Shown one piece after another: positions 18,883 to 29,010 of a stretch of 64,000 nt of DNA (position 1 is the stretch's first letter; the number at the start of each line of letters is the position of its first letter). Position numbers and translations under genes: made by a program. The notes beneath the pieces are model-generated. The model was given only the letters and a program-made list of their open reading frames with translations, had not been told where the DNA came from and did not search any database. The stretch is from Rhizobium mesoamericanum STM3625 (GTDB taxonomy: Bacteria; Pseudomonadota; Alphaproteobacteria; Rhizobiales; Rhizobiaceae), in contig NZ_HF536772.1 of NCBI RefSeq assembly GCF_000312665.1, positions 1,720,753 to 1,784,752 of the forward strand, written 5' to 3'.

Positions 18883-19116
18883 TTAATGCGCCTTGCCGAA
18901 AGGGGTGCTTCCGAACGTCGGTGCAAGCAGACGCGCAAGTGTGCGCAACCCAATCAAAACATCCAACCAACGCAGATGGCCTCTGGTCTCCTCTGCCTCT
19001 GCCACAGCGGCTGCTTCTGCTTTGCTTTCGACAGCCATCTGGCCGGGAACTGGCTCAGGCGAAGAGGCGTAGATGCGTCCCTGGTCGAAGGAAAGGATGG
19101 TCAGCGTCGTAATCAT
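18883..19116 (-). CDS. Small hypothetical protein
   Basis: A 77-aa product beginning MITTLTILSFDQGRIYASSP. The ATG at 19116 has a GGAG eight bases upstream, better than the ATG at 19128. The middle is Ala/Glu-rich and the C-terminal part has an amphipathic segment (WLDVLIGLRTLARLLAP). Its end abuts a terminator that would suit a reverse-strand transcript, which supports it as real. No family recognised. Confidence 0.5.
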   Translation of the reverse strand: MITTLTILSFDQGRIYASSPEPVPGQMAVESKAEAAAVAEAEETRGHLRWLDVLIGLRTLARLLAPTFGSTPFGKAH

Positions 19117-19214
19117 GGCCGTCTCCAACTTGCGGTTTGCTGGGAGGCAGTCTCTGCCGGTTGAGGCCTTCCGGTCCTGAAATGCTCAGGGAAAAGTTCC
19201 GAAACGATCCGAAA

Positions 19215-20750
19215 CTAGCGCTCGGGCATACCCGCTAACCTCAACCCATCGAGAAGAGCAGCAATCCGATCCGGATATTTGCCAGGTTGACCGGCGCGGA
19301 TGCGCTCGAGGGTTATATCAGGCGTCAGTCGTCTTAACGCCGCAAGGTGGCGATGGGCTTCCTCCATGCGCCCGAGATGCGCGCTCGCAGCAATGAGCAC
19401 CCATAGTGTTGGCTCGAAATTCGGATTGCTGGCCAGCGCTCTCGAAGCCCAGGCCACCGCCAGCTCGTATTCTCCGAGGATCACGTGGGCATGTGCGATC
19501 CCGCAATGTGAGAAATGTGCGCCGCGCTCACCGGGGGTCAGTCGATTGGCTCTGTGGAAGTGACTGAGCGCGTCGCTGACATTACCGCAATGAAGATGCC
19601 CTAGGCCCGCCCGGACGACGGCCATCGGATTGTTAGGATTGGATTCGGCGGCTGCCTGCAGAACTGCGGGACCCCAATCGTAGTCCTTAACCGTCTGCAT
19701 CAAGGCGACACCGCAATGGGCCATGACCATGGCATCGCCGGCACCGTGCTCCAGCGCTTTGCGCGCCAGTGCGCCACACGCTTCCACATCGTCATCCGTG
19801 AGTGCCGGCCAACCCATCGTGTAACGATGCTCCAGCGCCCATGCGGCATGGGCAAGCAACTGCGCATTGTCAGGCTCGATGGCCAGCCCCTGCATAAGCA
19901 GCGCATAGGCGGCCGCGTTGTCACTTTCGATTTCGGTCGAGATCTTCGCCAATGCCTGCAGGTAGATGTCGTAGGTGGCGATGCTTCCGGGCCGTTCCCG
20001 CCGTGATCGCTCGATCTCGGCGGTCTGGATCAATGGTTCGATCAGTGTCGCCACGCGCTCGGTGATGCGATCCTGGAAATCGAATATCTCGTCAAAAGTG
20101 CCATCGAAGGTCTGCGCCCACATATGCGTGCCGCTTTGAGCCTTGACAAGCTCGGCCACGATGCGCAACCGGTTACCCGATTGCCGGATGCTGCCTTCGA
20201 GCACGTAGGTGACCCCGAGTTCCGCTGCGATCTTGCGGACATCAATTGCGCTGCCCTTGTAGGCAAAAGAGCAGTCCCGCGCGACGACAGCAAAGCTTCG
20301 GAACCGGCTCAATGCCGCGATGATATCGTCGACGATCCCGTCGGCAAAATAGTCCTGCCTTGGATCGCCGCTGAGATTGCTAAACGGGAGGACCGCCAGC
20401 GCCGGCCGCAGTTCTGGGGGCGGCGCAGAGGGTTTCCTTTCCGTTATCGTCCGGACGAAACGGTAGCCGACGCGCGGCACTGTAGCGATCCATTCCTGCC
20501 CATCGGGCGCAGGGCCAAGCACCTTCCGCAGTGCCGCGACCTGAACGGTCAGGTTGCTCTCCTCAACGACAACTCCGGGCCAGACGCGCGCCATCAGCGC
20601 ATCCTTGGAAACAATGTTTCCACGGGCTTCAAGCAACGCTTCTAGAAGAGCGATACCGCGCTGGCCGAGCGCGACGGCACGCCCGTTCCGCAGCAGGCCG
20701 CAACCGGGATCGAGAACAAATTCTCCGAAAGCATGCGACGTCTCAATCAT
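19215..20750 (-). CDS. Winged-helix / TolB-like / TPR transcriptional regulator
   Basis: A 511-aa predicted regulator. Residues 5-100 form an OmpR/CadC-type winged helix (FVLDPGCGLLRNGRAVALGQRGIALLEAL, then VSKDALMARVWPGVVVEESNLTVQVAALRKVLG, and VPRVGYRFV). Next comes a TolB-N-like domain (PALAVLPFSNLSGDPRQDYFADGIVDDI, and LEGSIRQSGNRLRIVAELV) common in adenylate-cyclase-associated COG5616 proteins, then TPR-like repeats to the end. There is no transmembrane helix, unlike CadC, so it should sense something in the cytoplasm. The start at 20750 (MIETSHAF) is preferred over 20768. It is divergent from an MCP gene across 330 bases; its targets are unknown. Confidence 0.88.
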   Translation of the reverse strand: MIETSHAFGEFVLDPGCGLLRNGRAVALGQRGIALLEALLEARGNIVSKDALMARVWPGVVVEESNLTVQVAALRKVLGPAPDGQEWIATVPRVGYRFVRTITERKPSAPPPELRPALAVLPFSNLSGDPRQDYFADGIVDDIIAALSRFRSFAVVARDCSFAYKGSAIDVRKIAAELGVTYVLEGSIRQSGNRLRIVAELVKAQSGTHMWAQTFDGTFDEIFDFQDRITERVATLIEPLIQTAEIERSRRERPGSIATYDIYLQALAKISTEIESDNAAAYALLMQGLAIEPDNAQLLAHAAWALEHRYTMGWPALTDDDVEACGALARKALEHGAGDAMVMAHCGVALMQTVKDYDWGPAVLQAAAESNPNNPMAVVRAGLGHLHCGNVSDALSHFHRANRLTPGERGAHFSHCGIAHAHVILGEYELAVAWASRALASNPNFEPTLWVLIAASAHLGRMEEAHRHLAALRRLTPDITLERIRAGQPGKYPDRIAALLDGLRLAGMPER

Positions 20751-21081
20751 GCAGAAAGTATAACGCAAGCGCTAAAGTCGGAAAGCCGTCCGGCATACCT
20801 TGCCGCTGACTGCAAGAAATGCGCTGGCTCGGCAATTGTTGGTTCCTTCACTCCAACTTCAACGATGAGGGGCATTGTTCTGTTTGTGTTTGTTCAAAAC
20901 TTCCCGATTTCATCATCACAGGAACATCTAGAGACAGGTTAAGCATTCCTTAGAATAAACTGGCCAGTTTTAGCGCAGACCGGTAGCCGCATGTCAATTT
21001 CGCAGCAAGAGGGGCCAATCAGCCCTCGTATACGCGGTAGGAAACCGCGCCGGATATCCCAACCGAGCTCTGTTGCGAGGC
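20751..21081. other. Divergent promoter region (331 bases)
   Basis: No gene is seen between the regulator and the MCP gene. The centre (20880-20970) is A/T-rich and holds a CtrA-like motif. Two promoters are expected here, one for each flanking gene. Confidence 0.6.
20939..20953 (+). promoter_or_regulatory. CtrA-like motif upstream of the first MCP gene
   Basis: TTAA-GCATTCC-TTAG agrees with the CtrA consensus TTAA-N7-TTAA at seven of eight fixed positions. It lies about 130 bases before the MCP start. Confidence 0.4.
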
Positions 21082-22902
21082 ATGATGAAGAATTTGAAGA
21101 TTTCCAGACAGCTTATTTTGCTGGTCGTTGGCCTGATGGTGGCGTTTGCGATCGGAACCACCATCCAGGTTCGATCCTCGGTCAATGCCATCTATAAGGA
21201 ACGCTACGATATGCTGCGTTCTGAGGTGCAGTCCGCAGTCTCCATTCTAAAGCAGTACCAGGCGAAGGCGACCGCCGGCGCAATGACCCAGGAAGAGGCC
21301 CAGAGGCAGGCCTACGCTACGCTCAGCGCAATGAAATACGATCCCGATGGTTACTTCTTCGGTTATAGCTACGACATCCAGATGATGTTCCACTATGACA
21401 GCTCGAAGGTTGGCCAGTTCAACAAGGGGCAGCCGGACAGCAAAGGCAAGCTCTATCGCGAAGAACTCGTCAAGGTTGGGCAGCAGGGCGGTGGTCTCGT
21501 TGAGTACTACTCCACAGTGAAGCCTGGCCAGGCGGCGGGAGATTATCGCAAGACGGCATACGCGTTGGCCTTCGACCCCTGGAAGATCGTCGTCGTCACC
21601 GGCGTCTACATGGATGATCTCGATGCACAGGTCCAGGCGACGATCTGGAAGGCGATTTCGGCCGGTATTGTCGTGCTGCTGCTCGGGACCGCCGCCGCCG
21701 TCTACGTCGTCCGTAGCATCTCCGCGCCTTTGACCCGAATTCACGATGCATTGCGCTCTGTGGCCAATGAAGATGTCACGGTCGTCATCCCGCACACCGA
21801 CATGGACAACGAAGTCGGCATGATGGCCAAGGCGACGCAGTCTCTGCAGCAGCAGGTCAAGGAGCGTCACGCCATGTCCGAGCGCGAGGCAGCCCAGCAG
21901 ATGGCCCTCGACGGCGAGCGCGAAAACAGCCTGCGTCTGCAGCACGAGGAAGCGATTGCCCAGAACCACGTCGTCTCGACCATCGGCCAGGCGCTCGAGC
22001 AGATCGCACTAGGCGACCTGACGGTCCGTTGCGCCGATCTCGGCCAGAAGTACGCTGCCCTTCGCGACAACTTCAACGATGCCCTGTCGCATCTCGAGGC
22101 TGCAATGGCCAAAGTCAGTGCCAAGGGCGGGGACATCGCCGTCAGCAAGGAAGAGATCCGCCGCGCCTCCAACGATCTTTCGCAGCGCACCGAGCGCCAG
22201 GCTGCAAGCCTGGAAGAAACCTCCGCAGCCCTCGATGAGCTGACCGTTGCTGTCCGCCAGACCGCCGAAGGCGCCCATGAGGCCAGCAAGCGCGTTCATG
22301 CCGTCAGCGGGGAGGCGAGCCGCAGCGACGCGGTTGTCTCACAAGCGATCGACGCGATGAGCGGTATAGAAAAGTCGTCTGCCGAGATCGGCAAGATCAT
22401 CGGCGTCATCGACGAGATCGCGTTTCAGACGAACCTGCTAGCGCTGAACGCCGGCGTCGAAGCTGCGCGTGCCGGCGAATCCGGTAAGGGCTTCGCGGTT
22501 GTTGCTCAAGAAGTTCGCGAACTGGCACAGCGTTCGGCTGCCGCTGCCAAGGAGATCAAGGACCAGATCGCCCGCTCGTCCGGTCAGGTCGATCAGGGCG
22601 TTCGTCTGGTGGGCGAAGCCGGTGAGGCGCTGAAGCGCATCTCGGATCAGATCAAGGCCGCCAATGAGATCGTTGCCAAGATCGCCCACAGCGCCTCCGA
22701 ACAAGACACCACGCTGCGCTCGATCTCGTCCTCGATGAACCAGCTCGACGCCGCGACCCAGCAGAATGCTGCTATGGCCGAGGAAACAACCGCTTCGGCC
22801 GAGTCGCTCGCCAATGATACGGATGAGCTCCTCAACCTCATTCGCGGTTTCCGTGTTGGCGGCGGCCACGACGACACGGGACAGGTTCGCCGCGCTGCTT
22901 GA
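21082..22902 (+). CDS. Methyl-accepting chemotaxis protein with sCache domain
   Basis: A 606-aa chemoreceptor. A first transmembrane helix (LILLVVGLMVAFAIGTTI) leads into a periplasmic single-Cache (sCache_2) domain, recognised by DPDGYFFGYSYDIQMMFHYD, GGLVEYY and FDPWKIVVVTGVYMDD. A second helix (ISAGIVVLLLGTAAAVYVV), a HAMP domain and the cytoplasmic signalling coiled coil follow. The hairpin tip [21 protein letters not shown] binds CheA/CheW. The C-terminus has no CheR-docking pentapeptide. sCache_2 domains usually bind small organic acids; the ligand is not predictable here. ATGs at 21082 and 21085 and a TTG at 21073 are all possible starts. Confidence 0.94.
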   Translation: MMKNLKISRQLILLVVGLMVAFAIGTTIQVRSSVNAIYKERYDMLRSEVQSAVSILKQYQAKATAGAMTQEEAQRQAYATLSAMKYDPDGYFFGYSYDIQMMFHYDSSKVGQFNKGQPDSKGKLYREELVKVGQQGGGLVEYYSTVKPGQAAGDYRKTAYALAFDPWKIVVVTGVYMDDLDAQVQATIWKAISAGIVVLLLGTAAAVYVVRSISAPLTRIHDALRSVANEDVTVVIPHTDMDNEVGMMAKATQSLQQQVKERHAMSEREAAQQMALDGERENSLRLQHEEAIAQNHVVSTIGQALEQIALGDLTVRCADLGQKYAALRDNFNDALSHLEAAMAKVSAKGGDIAVSKEEIRRASNDLSQRTERQAASLEETSAALDELTVAVRQTAEGAHEASKRVHAVSGEASRSDAVVSQAIDAMSGIEKSSAEIGKIIGVIDEIAFQTNLLALNAGVEAARAGESGKGFAVVAQEVRELAQRSAAAAKEIKDQIARSSGQVDQGVRLVGEAGEALKRISDQIKAANEIVAKIAHSASEQDTTLRSISSSMNQLDAATQQNAAMAEETTASAESLANDTDELLNLIRGFRVGGGHDDTGQVRRAA

Positions 22903-22921
22903 GGTCAGGCATCAAACGAGA

Positions 22922-22953
22922 AAACGGCCGTCGGAGCGATCCGGCGGCCGTTT
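22922..22953. terminator. Intrinsic terminator
   Basis: AAACGGCCG(TCGG) pairs with (CCGG)CGGCCGTTT, giving a 13-bp stem around a six-base loop, with short A- and T-runs on either side. It lies between the convergent MCP and DUF523 genes and can serve both. Confidence 0.8.
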
Positions 22954-22977
22954 CCCATTGAGGGATGTGGTGCTCTG

Positions 22978-23484
22978 TCAGCCGATCGCCTCTTCCTTGT
23001 CGGCCGCAATCCGGGCGATAAGCGCCTCGATATCGCGATCAGAGTAGACGGCGATACCGGACTGCTTGAGAAGCGCGGCCGTCACGCCATTCCCTACGAG
23101 CTTCCGCCCGGAGAACGTGCCGTCATAGACAAAGCCCGGGCCGCAGGAAGGACTGCCGTCGATAAGCAGCGCATAGCGGCAGCCGGTTTCGGTGGCGAGC
23201 GCGAGGGCGTTCAAGGCCGCCTGCGTGAATTCTTCTGTCACATCGCCGCCGCTGATTTGAACGACGCGGGCATTGCCAGCCAGCACATCGTCGCCAGTTG
23301 CCCCGCCTTCGATTTCCGCGGGCGGGCGTGGCACCGGCATTCCTGCAGACATCTCGGGACAGATCGTCACCAGCCTGCGTTCCTCAATCCAGCGAGCGAT
23401 CGCAGGATGAGCGAGCGCCTTCGACTGGCCGTCATAACGGACGGCATGGTCCATGAGGCAGGCGCTGACAAGAATCTTCTTCAT
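22978..23484 (-). CDS. DUF523 family protein
   Basis: A 168-aa protein of the DUF523 (YbbK-like) family. Signatures are MKKILVSACLMDHAVRYDGQSK at the start, CPEMSAGMPVPRPPAEI in the middle and LLIDGSPSCGPGFVYDGTF near the C-terminal half. The conserved cysteines in SACL, CPE and SPSCG could bind a metal or cluster, but no function is proved for the family. The start at 23484 is set by alignment to the family's usual MKxILVSACL beginning. It is divergent from the YqaA gene. Confidence 0.9.
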   Translation of the reverse strand: MKKILVSACLMDHAVRYDGQSKALAHPAIARWIEERRLVTICPEMSAGMPVPRPPAEIEGGATGDDVLAGNARVVQISGGDVTEEFTQAALNALALATETGCRYALLIDGSPSCGPGFVYDGTFSGRKLVGNGVTAALLKQSGIAVYSDRDIEALIARIAADKEEAIG

Positions 23485-23576
23485 CGCTTTGGCATAGCCG
23501 CAAGGACGTGATAGTTCCAGTCCGCCATTGGATGTGCTGAAGGGAAACAGGGTGCGGCGAAGCATTGGCGTTGGCC

Positions 23577-24017
23577 ATGACTGATCTTGCGGTCTATGCC
23601 GGCCTTTTCCTTGTGGCGTTTGCGGCAGCCACGATTTTCCCGATGCAGTCGGAAGCCGGCCTCGTCGCCCTCATTGTGACGAAGCAATATCCGATCTTCG
23701 TCCTGGTAGCAGTGGCGACAACAGGCAACGTCCTCGGCTCGACCGTCAACTGGCTGCTAGGCATCGGCATCGAACGATATCGCCACAAACGCTGGTTTCC
23801 CGCCAGCCAGCCTGCACTCGACAAGGCGCAGCGATGGTATCGCCGCCATGGCAAGTGGTCGTTGCTCTTAAGCTGGATGCCAGTCATTGGCGACCCGATT
23901 ACCATTGTCGCTGGCGTGCTGCGCGAGCCGTTTCCGACGTTCCTGTTGATGGTGACGATCGCCAAGGCGGCGCGTTATGCGGTCCTTTCAGCCGCAACCC
24001 TCGGCATCATGAGCTGA
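23577..24017 (+). CDS. YqaA/DedA-type membrane protein
   Basis: A 146-aa inner-membrane protein with about four hydrophobic segments. FLVAFAAATIFPMQSEAGLVALI, ATTGNVLGSTVNWLLGIG and SWMPVIGDPITIVAGVLREP match the YqaA group of the SNARE-associated (DedA/VTT) family, in which the last segment with the Gly-Asp-Pro turn is the re-entrant loop. DedA relatives act as lipid scramblases or flippases; the role of the short YqaA forms is unknown. The ATG at 23577 is chosen. Confidence 0.88.
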   Translation: MTDLAVYAGLFLVAFAAATIFPMQSEAGLVALIVTKQYPIFVLVAVATTGNVLGSTVNWLLGIGIERYRHKRWFPASQPALDKAQRWYRRHGKWSLLLSWMPVIGDPITIVAGVLREPFPTFLLMVTIAKAARYAVLSAATLGIMS

Positions 24018-24087
24018 CCGGGGGCAAAATTCCATCCTTGAATCAAGATCTGAACAAGAATGGAATTCTGTAAACAATCTCGGCTGA

Positions 24088-24128
24088 TAAGGCGCCATCT
24101 GCATATCAAGCCGAGGCGCGGCGCCTTA
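24088..24128. terminator. Inverted repeat between convergent genes
   Basis: TAAGGCGCC and GGCGCCTTA form a perfect nine-base inverted repeat with a 23-base loop, directly before the glyS stop and after yqaA. There is no clear T-run, so its role as a terminator is uncertain. Confidence 0.4.
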
Positions 24129-24130
24129 CC

Positions 24131-26359
24131 TCAGCCGGAGATCTTGGAGAAGTCGGCGACCGTACCTGTCGCCTCGCGGATCAGACGCAGGAGCGCCAGA
24201 CGGTTGGCACGAATGGCAGCGTCCTCGTCGTTGACCAGCACGTCGTCGAAGAAGCGGTCAACAGGCGCGCGCAGTCTGGAGAGTGCTTCCATCGCTGAGC
24301 GGAAGTCTTCCTTGTCGACGGCCTCCGAAGACTCGGCTGAGGCCTTGTTGATCGCGGCCAAGAGCTCTCTTTCGGCAGCGAGCCGGAACAGATTCTCCGA
24401 AATGCCGTCAGCGATGACGGTGCCCTTCTTCTCCTCGGCAGCCAGGATCTGCGTGGCACGCTTGGTACCAACCAGCAGATTTTTGCCGTCTTCCGAGGTG
24501 ATGAAGGCAGTCAGCGCCTCGACGCGACGGGCAATCATCAGGAGGTCGTCAGCTTCGGGTGTAACTACGGCATCGATCAGATCGTAACGCGCGCCCTGAT
24601 CACGCAGATAGACCTTCAGGCGGTCATGGAAGAAAGAAAGGAGGTCGAGTTCGCGTGACGATTCGCTTTCGACAGCACCGAGTGAGACGAGGTCGTCCCC
24701 GTTTTGGAGCTCTGTGTTTGAGGCTTTCTTCACGCCAAGGTCGCTATCAATCCGCGCGATATGTGACGCAATTGGTGTCAGCAGCGGGATGCGGACCTTG
24801 CGCTCGAGCAAGATGCGGATAACGCCTAGTGCTGCGCGGCGAAGCGCGAAGGGATCCTTCGAGCCTGTCGGCTTCTCGTCGATGGCCCAGAAACCCGTCA
24901 GCGTGTCGAGCTTGTCGGCAAGTGCGACAGCGATCGCAACCTTGTCCTCCGGAACGCGGTCGGTCGGACCCATCGGCTTCCAGTGGTCCTCAATCGCTGC
25001 GGCGACCGAAGGATCCTCGCCCTGGAGCGCCGCATAGCGACGGCCCATCAGGCCTTGGAGTTCCGGAAACTCGCCGACGGCCTCAGTGCGAAGATCTGCC
25101 TTGGCAAGCACCGCCGCCCTGTCGACCAGCTTGTAGTCAGCGCCAATCTGCATCACGAGCTTGGCCGCCAATGCGCGGATGCGTTCTACGCGGGCGCCTT
25201 GTGTGCCGAGCTTGGCATGGAACGTCACATCAAGCGCATCGAGCTTCGCCATGCGCTGGTCGAGCGGCTTCTTGAGGTCAAGGTTGAACTTTGCGGCCGA
25301 AGCCTGCAGCGTCTCCAGATCCGGAAGATCGCCCTGGTCGCGCTTCCAGAAGTGTAGCGCGTCCGACAGGCGCGCACGCACGACCTTGCCATTGCCGTGG
25401 ATGATCTCCTTACCGCCGTCGCTCGCCTGGATGTTCGAGACGAGGATGAACTTGTTGGACAAGGTGTCGCCGCCGACCGGGCGCGTCACAAAACACTTCT
25501 GGTTTGTCTTGATCGTCAGGCGAATGATCTCCGCCGGAATAGAGAGGTAATCGTCCTCGAAGCTGCCCATCAGCACCTGAGGCAATTCGACGAGGCCGGA
25601 GACTTCTTCGAGCAGGCCTTCGTCCTCGACCAGCTCCAGGCCGTTCGCAAAGGCGATGTCACGGGCATCGTGGAGGATGATGTCCTTGCGGCGTTCGCCG
25701 TCGAGAATCACCTGGGCCCTTTCGAGGCTCGCGACGTAGTCGTCGAAGCGCTTGACTGTGATGGCACCGGGCGCGTGGAAACGATGGCCATAGGTCACGT
25801 TGGAGGCGACGATGCCGTCGATGGAGAATGGGATGACGACCGTCTCTTCATGCTCTGTTCCGAACGTGCAAACGACCGACTGCAGCGGGCGGACCCAGCG
25901 CAGCGAACCCGGCTGTGCGGAGGCCGCACCCCAGCGCATCGGCTTCGGCCAGGGGAAATCGCGGATGATGCCCGGCATGACATCGCTGATGATCTCTTCG
26001 GCGGCCCGGCCCGGTCTGGAGATGATGGCGATGTAGAAATCGCCCTTCTTCGGGTCGCTCTGGATCTGCGCCTCAGAAACGGAGGACAGACCGGCACCAC
26101 GCAGGAAGCCCTCGATCGCCTTCTCGTTGGCGTCGGTGCGGGGGCCCTTCCTTTCTTCGCGCACGTCGGCGGAACGCGCCGTCAGGCCGCGAATATCGAG
26201 CGTCAGCCGACGTGGCGTCCAGTATTCGCGCGCACCCTCGTAGGAAAGTCCTGCCTCGACAAGCGCATCAGTCACGAGCTTCTTCAGGTCGCCCGCAGCC
26301 TTGCGCTGCAGACGGGCCGGGATCTCTTCGGAGCGGAGTTCTAGGAGCAGATCTGGCAT
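24131..26359 (-). CDS. glyS: Glycyl-tRNA synthetase beta subunit
   Basis: GlyS is the tRNA-binding subunit of the alpha2-beta2 glycyl-tRNA synthetase. The 742-aa protein starts [18 protein letters not shown], the family signature, includes FVYHGRRFHAPG-like GHRFHAPG and the RPVRW-like [10 protein letters not shown] segment, and has the HD-like and C-terminal anticodon-binding parts ([26 protein letters not shown]). Length is normal. glyQ is 11 kb away on the opposite strand, so the two subunits are not cotranscribed. Confidence 0.97.
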   Translation of the reverse strand: MPDLLLELRSEEIPARLQRKAAGDLKKLVTDALVEAGLSYEGAREYWTPRRLTLDIRGLTARSADVREERKGPRTDANEKAIEGFLRGAGLSSVSEAQIQSDPKKGDFYIAIISRPGRAAEEIISDVMPGIIRDFPWPKPMRWGAASAQPGSLRWVRPLQSVVCTFGTEHEETVVIPFSIDGIVASNVTYGHRFHAPGAITVKRFDDYVASLERAQVILDGERRKDIILHDARDIAFANGLELVEDEGLLEEVSGLVELPQVLMGSFEDDYLSIPAEIIRLTIKTNQKCFVTRPVGGDTLSNKFILVSNIQASDGGKEIIHGNGKVVRARLSDALHFWKRDQGDLPDLETLQASAAKFNLDLKKPLDQRMAKLDALDVTFHAKLGTQGARVERIRALAAKLVMQIGADYKLVDRAAVLAKADLRTEAVGEFPELQGLMGRRYAALQGEDPSVAAAIEDHWKPMGPTDRVPEDKVAIAVALADKLDTLTGFWAIDEKPTGSKDPFALRRAALGVIRILLERKVRIPLLTPIASHIARIDSDLGVKKASNTELQNGDDLVSLGAVESESSRELDLLSFFHDRLKVYLRDQGARYDLIDAVVTPEADDLLMIARRVEALTAFITSEDGKNLLVGTKRATQILAAEEKKGTVIADGISENLFRLAAERELLAAINKASAESSEAVDKEDFRSAMEALSRLRAPVDRFFDDVLVNDEDAAIRANRLALLRLIREATGTVADFSKISG

Positions 26360-26564
26360 GTCACTTTCCTTGCCTTCTCTGGGGAAGGCGCCACGAAGGC
26401 GGGGCTAAAAACGGTCGCCTCTGCTAGCAAAGAATGCCGCATCTGCACAACCGCAAAAAACGGCTCCCAGCCGTGCTATGTTGCTGTGGATTGGGTCATC
26501 GGGCATTGCCTTGTCGTTTTTCGTCGCTATGGTCCCGCAACTTTTGTGAAACGCAGGAATTCTC

Positions 26565-28874
26565 ATGGCCGCTGACCTCCGCTCGCTCGCCGCTGTCATC
26601 TCCTCCGAAATAAACGCCCGACCCGACCAAGCAAAGGCGGCGATCGAGCTGCTGGACGAGGGGGCGACCGTGCCCTTCATCGCCCGCTACCGCAAGGAAG
26701 TGACAGGCGGTCTGGACGATGGGCAGCTGCGCACACTGGCCGAACGGCTGGTCTATCTGCGCGAACTCGAAGCGCGCCGGAATACGATCGTCGAGTCCAT
26801 CACCGGCCAGGGCAAGATGACGGACGAGCTGATGGTGAAAATTTCCAAGGCCGAGACTAAGGCCGAGCTCGAAGATCTTTATCTCCCCTACAAGCCGAAG
26901 CGTCGCACCCGCGCTGAGATCGCTCGCGAACGTGGTCTTGGGCCGCTGGCAGAGACCATCCTCGCGGATCGCTCGAAGGAGCCGGCGACCTTGGCGGAAA
27001 GTTACATCACCGTCGATGTGCCCGACGTGAAGACGGCGCTTGAAGGTGCACGCGATATCGTGGCTGAAGGCATCTCGGAAAATGCCGACCTCCTCGGCAA
27101 GCTGCGCGCCCATATGCGCAGCGCAGCTCTGCTGAAGGCCAAGGTGGTCGACGGCAAGCAGGCAGCGGGCGAGAAGTTCTCCGACTATTTCGATCATTCC
27201 GAGCGCTGGGCAACCGCGCCCGGCCATCGCGCGCTGGCTATGCTGCGTGGCTGGAATGAAGAAGTGCTGACATTGACCATCGAGGCCGATGCCGAGACCG
27301 CCTCTCCGAACAAGCCGGTCGAGCGCATGATCGCCGCCGCCTATGAGATCGGCGCGAGCCGTCCCGGCGACCGTTGGCTGATGGAGGTCGCAAGCTGGAC
27401 CTGGCGTGTCAAGCTCTCCGTGTCGTTGTCGCTCGACCTGATGCGCGAGCTTCGAGAACGCGCCGAAGAGGAGGCGATCCATGTGTTCGCCCGTAACCTC
27501 AAGGATCTGTTGCTTGCAGCGCCGGCCGGTTCACGACCGACGATGGGGCTTGACCCGGGCATCCGCACTGGCGTCAAGGTCGCGATCACCGATGCGACCG
27601 GCAAGTTGGTTGCGACCTCTACCGTCTATCCCTTCCAGCCGCGAAACGACGTGCGCGGCGCGCAGGTCGAGCTTGCATCGCTGATCCGCAAGCACAATGT
27701 CGAACTGATCTCGATCGGCAACGGCACCGGCAGCCGCGAGACCGAAAAGCTCGTCGCCGACATGCTCGCCGAATTGCCCGCGCCGAAGCCGACTAAGGTG
27801 ATCGTCTCGGAAGCCGGGGCGTCGGTCTATTCCGCCTCGGAGACCGCCGCCCTCGAGTTCCCCAATCTTGACGTCTCTCTTCGCGGTGCCGTTTCCATCG
27901 CGCGCCGCCTGCAGGATCCGCTAGCAGAGCTCGTGAAGATCGAGCCGAAATCGATCGGCGTCGGGCAGTATCAGCACGATGTCGATCAGCAGAAGCTTTC
28001 GCGCTCGCTCGACGCGGTCGTCGAAGACGCGGTGAATGCAGTAGGTGTCGATCTCAACACCGCCTCGGCGCCGCTGCTCTCGCGCGTCTCCGGCCTGGGC
28101 GCCTCGATCGCCGATGCGATCGTCAAGCATCGTGACAGCGAAGGCCGCTTTGAAACCCGCCGCGATTTGTTGAAGGTTGCCCGCCTCGGCCAGCGGACCT
28201 TCGAGCAATGCGCCGGCTTCCTGCGCATTCGCGATGGAAAGGAGCCGCTCGACGCTTCCTCGGTTCACCCCGAAGCCTATGGTGTCGCCAAGAAGATTGT
28301 CGCCGCCTGTGGTCGCGACCTGCGTTCGCTGATGGGTGACAGCGCGGCGTTGAAGGCCGTCGATCCGCGTCAGTTCATCGATGAAAAATTCGGCTTGCCG
28401 ACGGTGAAGGACATTCTAGCCGAGTTGGAAAAGCCCGGCCGCGACCCGCGCCCCAGCTTCAAGACTGCGACCTTCGCCGAGGGCGTTCATGAAATCTCGG
28501 ATCTCAAGCCAGGCATGATGCTGGAGGGCACGGTCACGAATGTTGCTGCCTTTGGGGCTTTTGTCGACATAGGCGTCCATCAGGACGGATTGGTTCATGT
28601 TTCCCAGCTCGCCGATCGCTTCGTCAAAGATCCTCATGAAGTTGTGAAAGCAGGTGACGTCGTCAAGGTTCGCGTTGTGGAGGTCGATGCCAGGCGCAAA
28701 CGCATCGGTCTGTCGATGCGAAAGGACGACGGTTCGCAGCCTTCGGCGCCGCGTGGCGAGTCGCGCGGAAACCAGCCGGTGCGCGGCCAAAAAGACCCCA
28801 GCAAAGGTCCTTTAAAACCGGAGAGCCAAGGTGCTTTTGGAGCAGCATTGGCCGAGGCCATGAAGCGAAAATAA
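26565..28874 (+). CDS. tex: Tex-type RNA-binding transcription accessory protein
   Basis: A 769-aa Tex protein, a highly conserved nucleic-acid-binding factor tied to transcription and RNA processing. In order: the N-terminal Tex domain ([46 protein letters not shown]), a YqgF-like RNase-H fold domain ([20 protein letters not shown]), tandem helix-hairpin-helix repeats ([20 protein letters not shown]), and a C-terminal S1 domain ([28 protein letters not shown]). A basic low-complexity tail follows. It is a single gene divergent from glyS. Confidence 0.95.
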   Translation: MAADLRSLAAVISSEINARPDQAKAAIELLDEGATVPFIARYRKEVTGGLDDGQLRTLAERLVYLRELEARRNTIVESITGQGKMTDELMVKISKAETKAELEDLYLPYKPKRRTRAEIARERGLGPLAETILADRSKEPATLAESYITVDVPDVKTALEGARDIVAEGISENADLLGKLRAHMRSAALLKAKVVDGKQAAGEKFSDYFDHSERWATAPGHRALAMLRGWNEEVLTLTIEADAETASPNKPVERMIAAAYEIGASRPGDRWLMEVASWTWRVKLSVSLSLDLMRELRERAEEEAIHVFARNLKDLLLAAPAGSRPTMGLDPGIRTGVKVAITDATGKLVATSTVYPFQPRNDVRGAQVELASLIRKHNVELISIGNGTGSRETEKLVADMLAELPAPKPTKVIVSEAGASVYSASETAALEFPNLDVSLRGAVSIARRLQDPLAELVKIEPKSIGVGQYQHDVDQQKLSRSLDAVVEDAVNAVGVDLNTASAPLLSRVSGLGASIADAIVKHRDSEGRFETRRDLLKVARLGQRTFEQCAGFLRIRDGKEPLDASSVHPEAYGVAKKIVAACGRDLRSLMGDSAALKAVDPRQFIDEKFGLPTVKDILAELEKPGRDPRPSFKTATFAEGVHEISDLKPGMMLEGTVTNVAAFGAFVDIGVHQDGLVHVSQLADRFVKDPHEVVKAGDVVKVRVVEVDARRKRIGLSMRKDDGSQPSAPRGESRGNQPVRGQKDPSKGPLKPESQGAFGAALAEAMKRK

Positions 28875-29010
28875 GAGCTTAGCAGTCGCGATTTGCAAAA
28901 ATGTCACACTTCGGCGGCCATGTCGCCGGGGTGCGAATTATGGCGCTTGTAAGGCGGATGAGAGATACTAAGTTGATCGGACGATCCTGTCACATTGCGA
29001 GGCCTAACTT

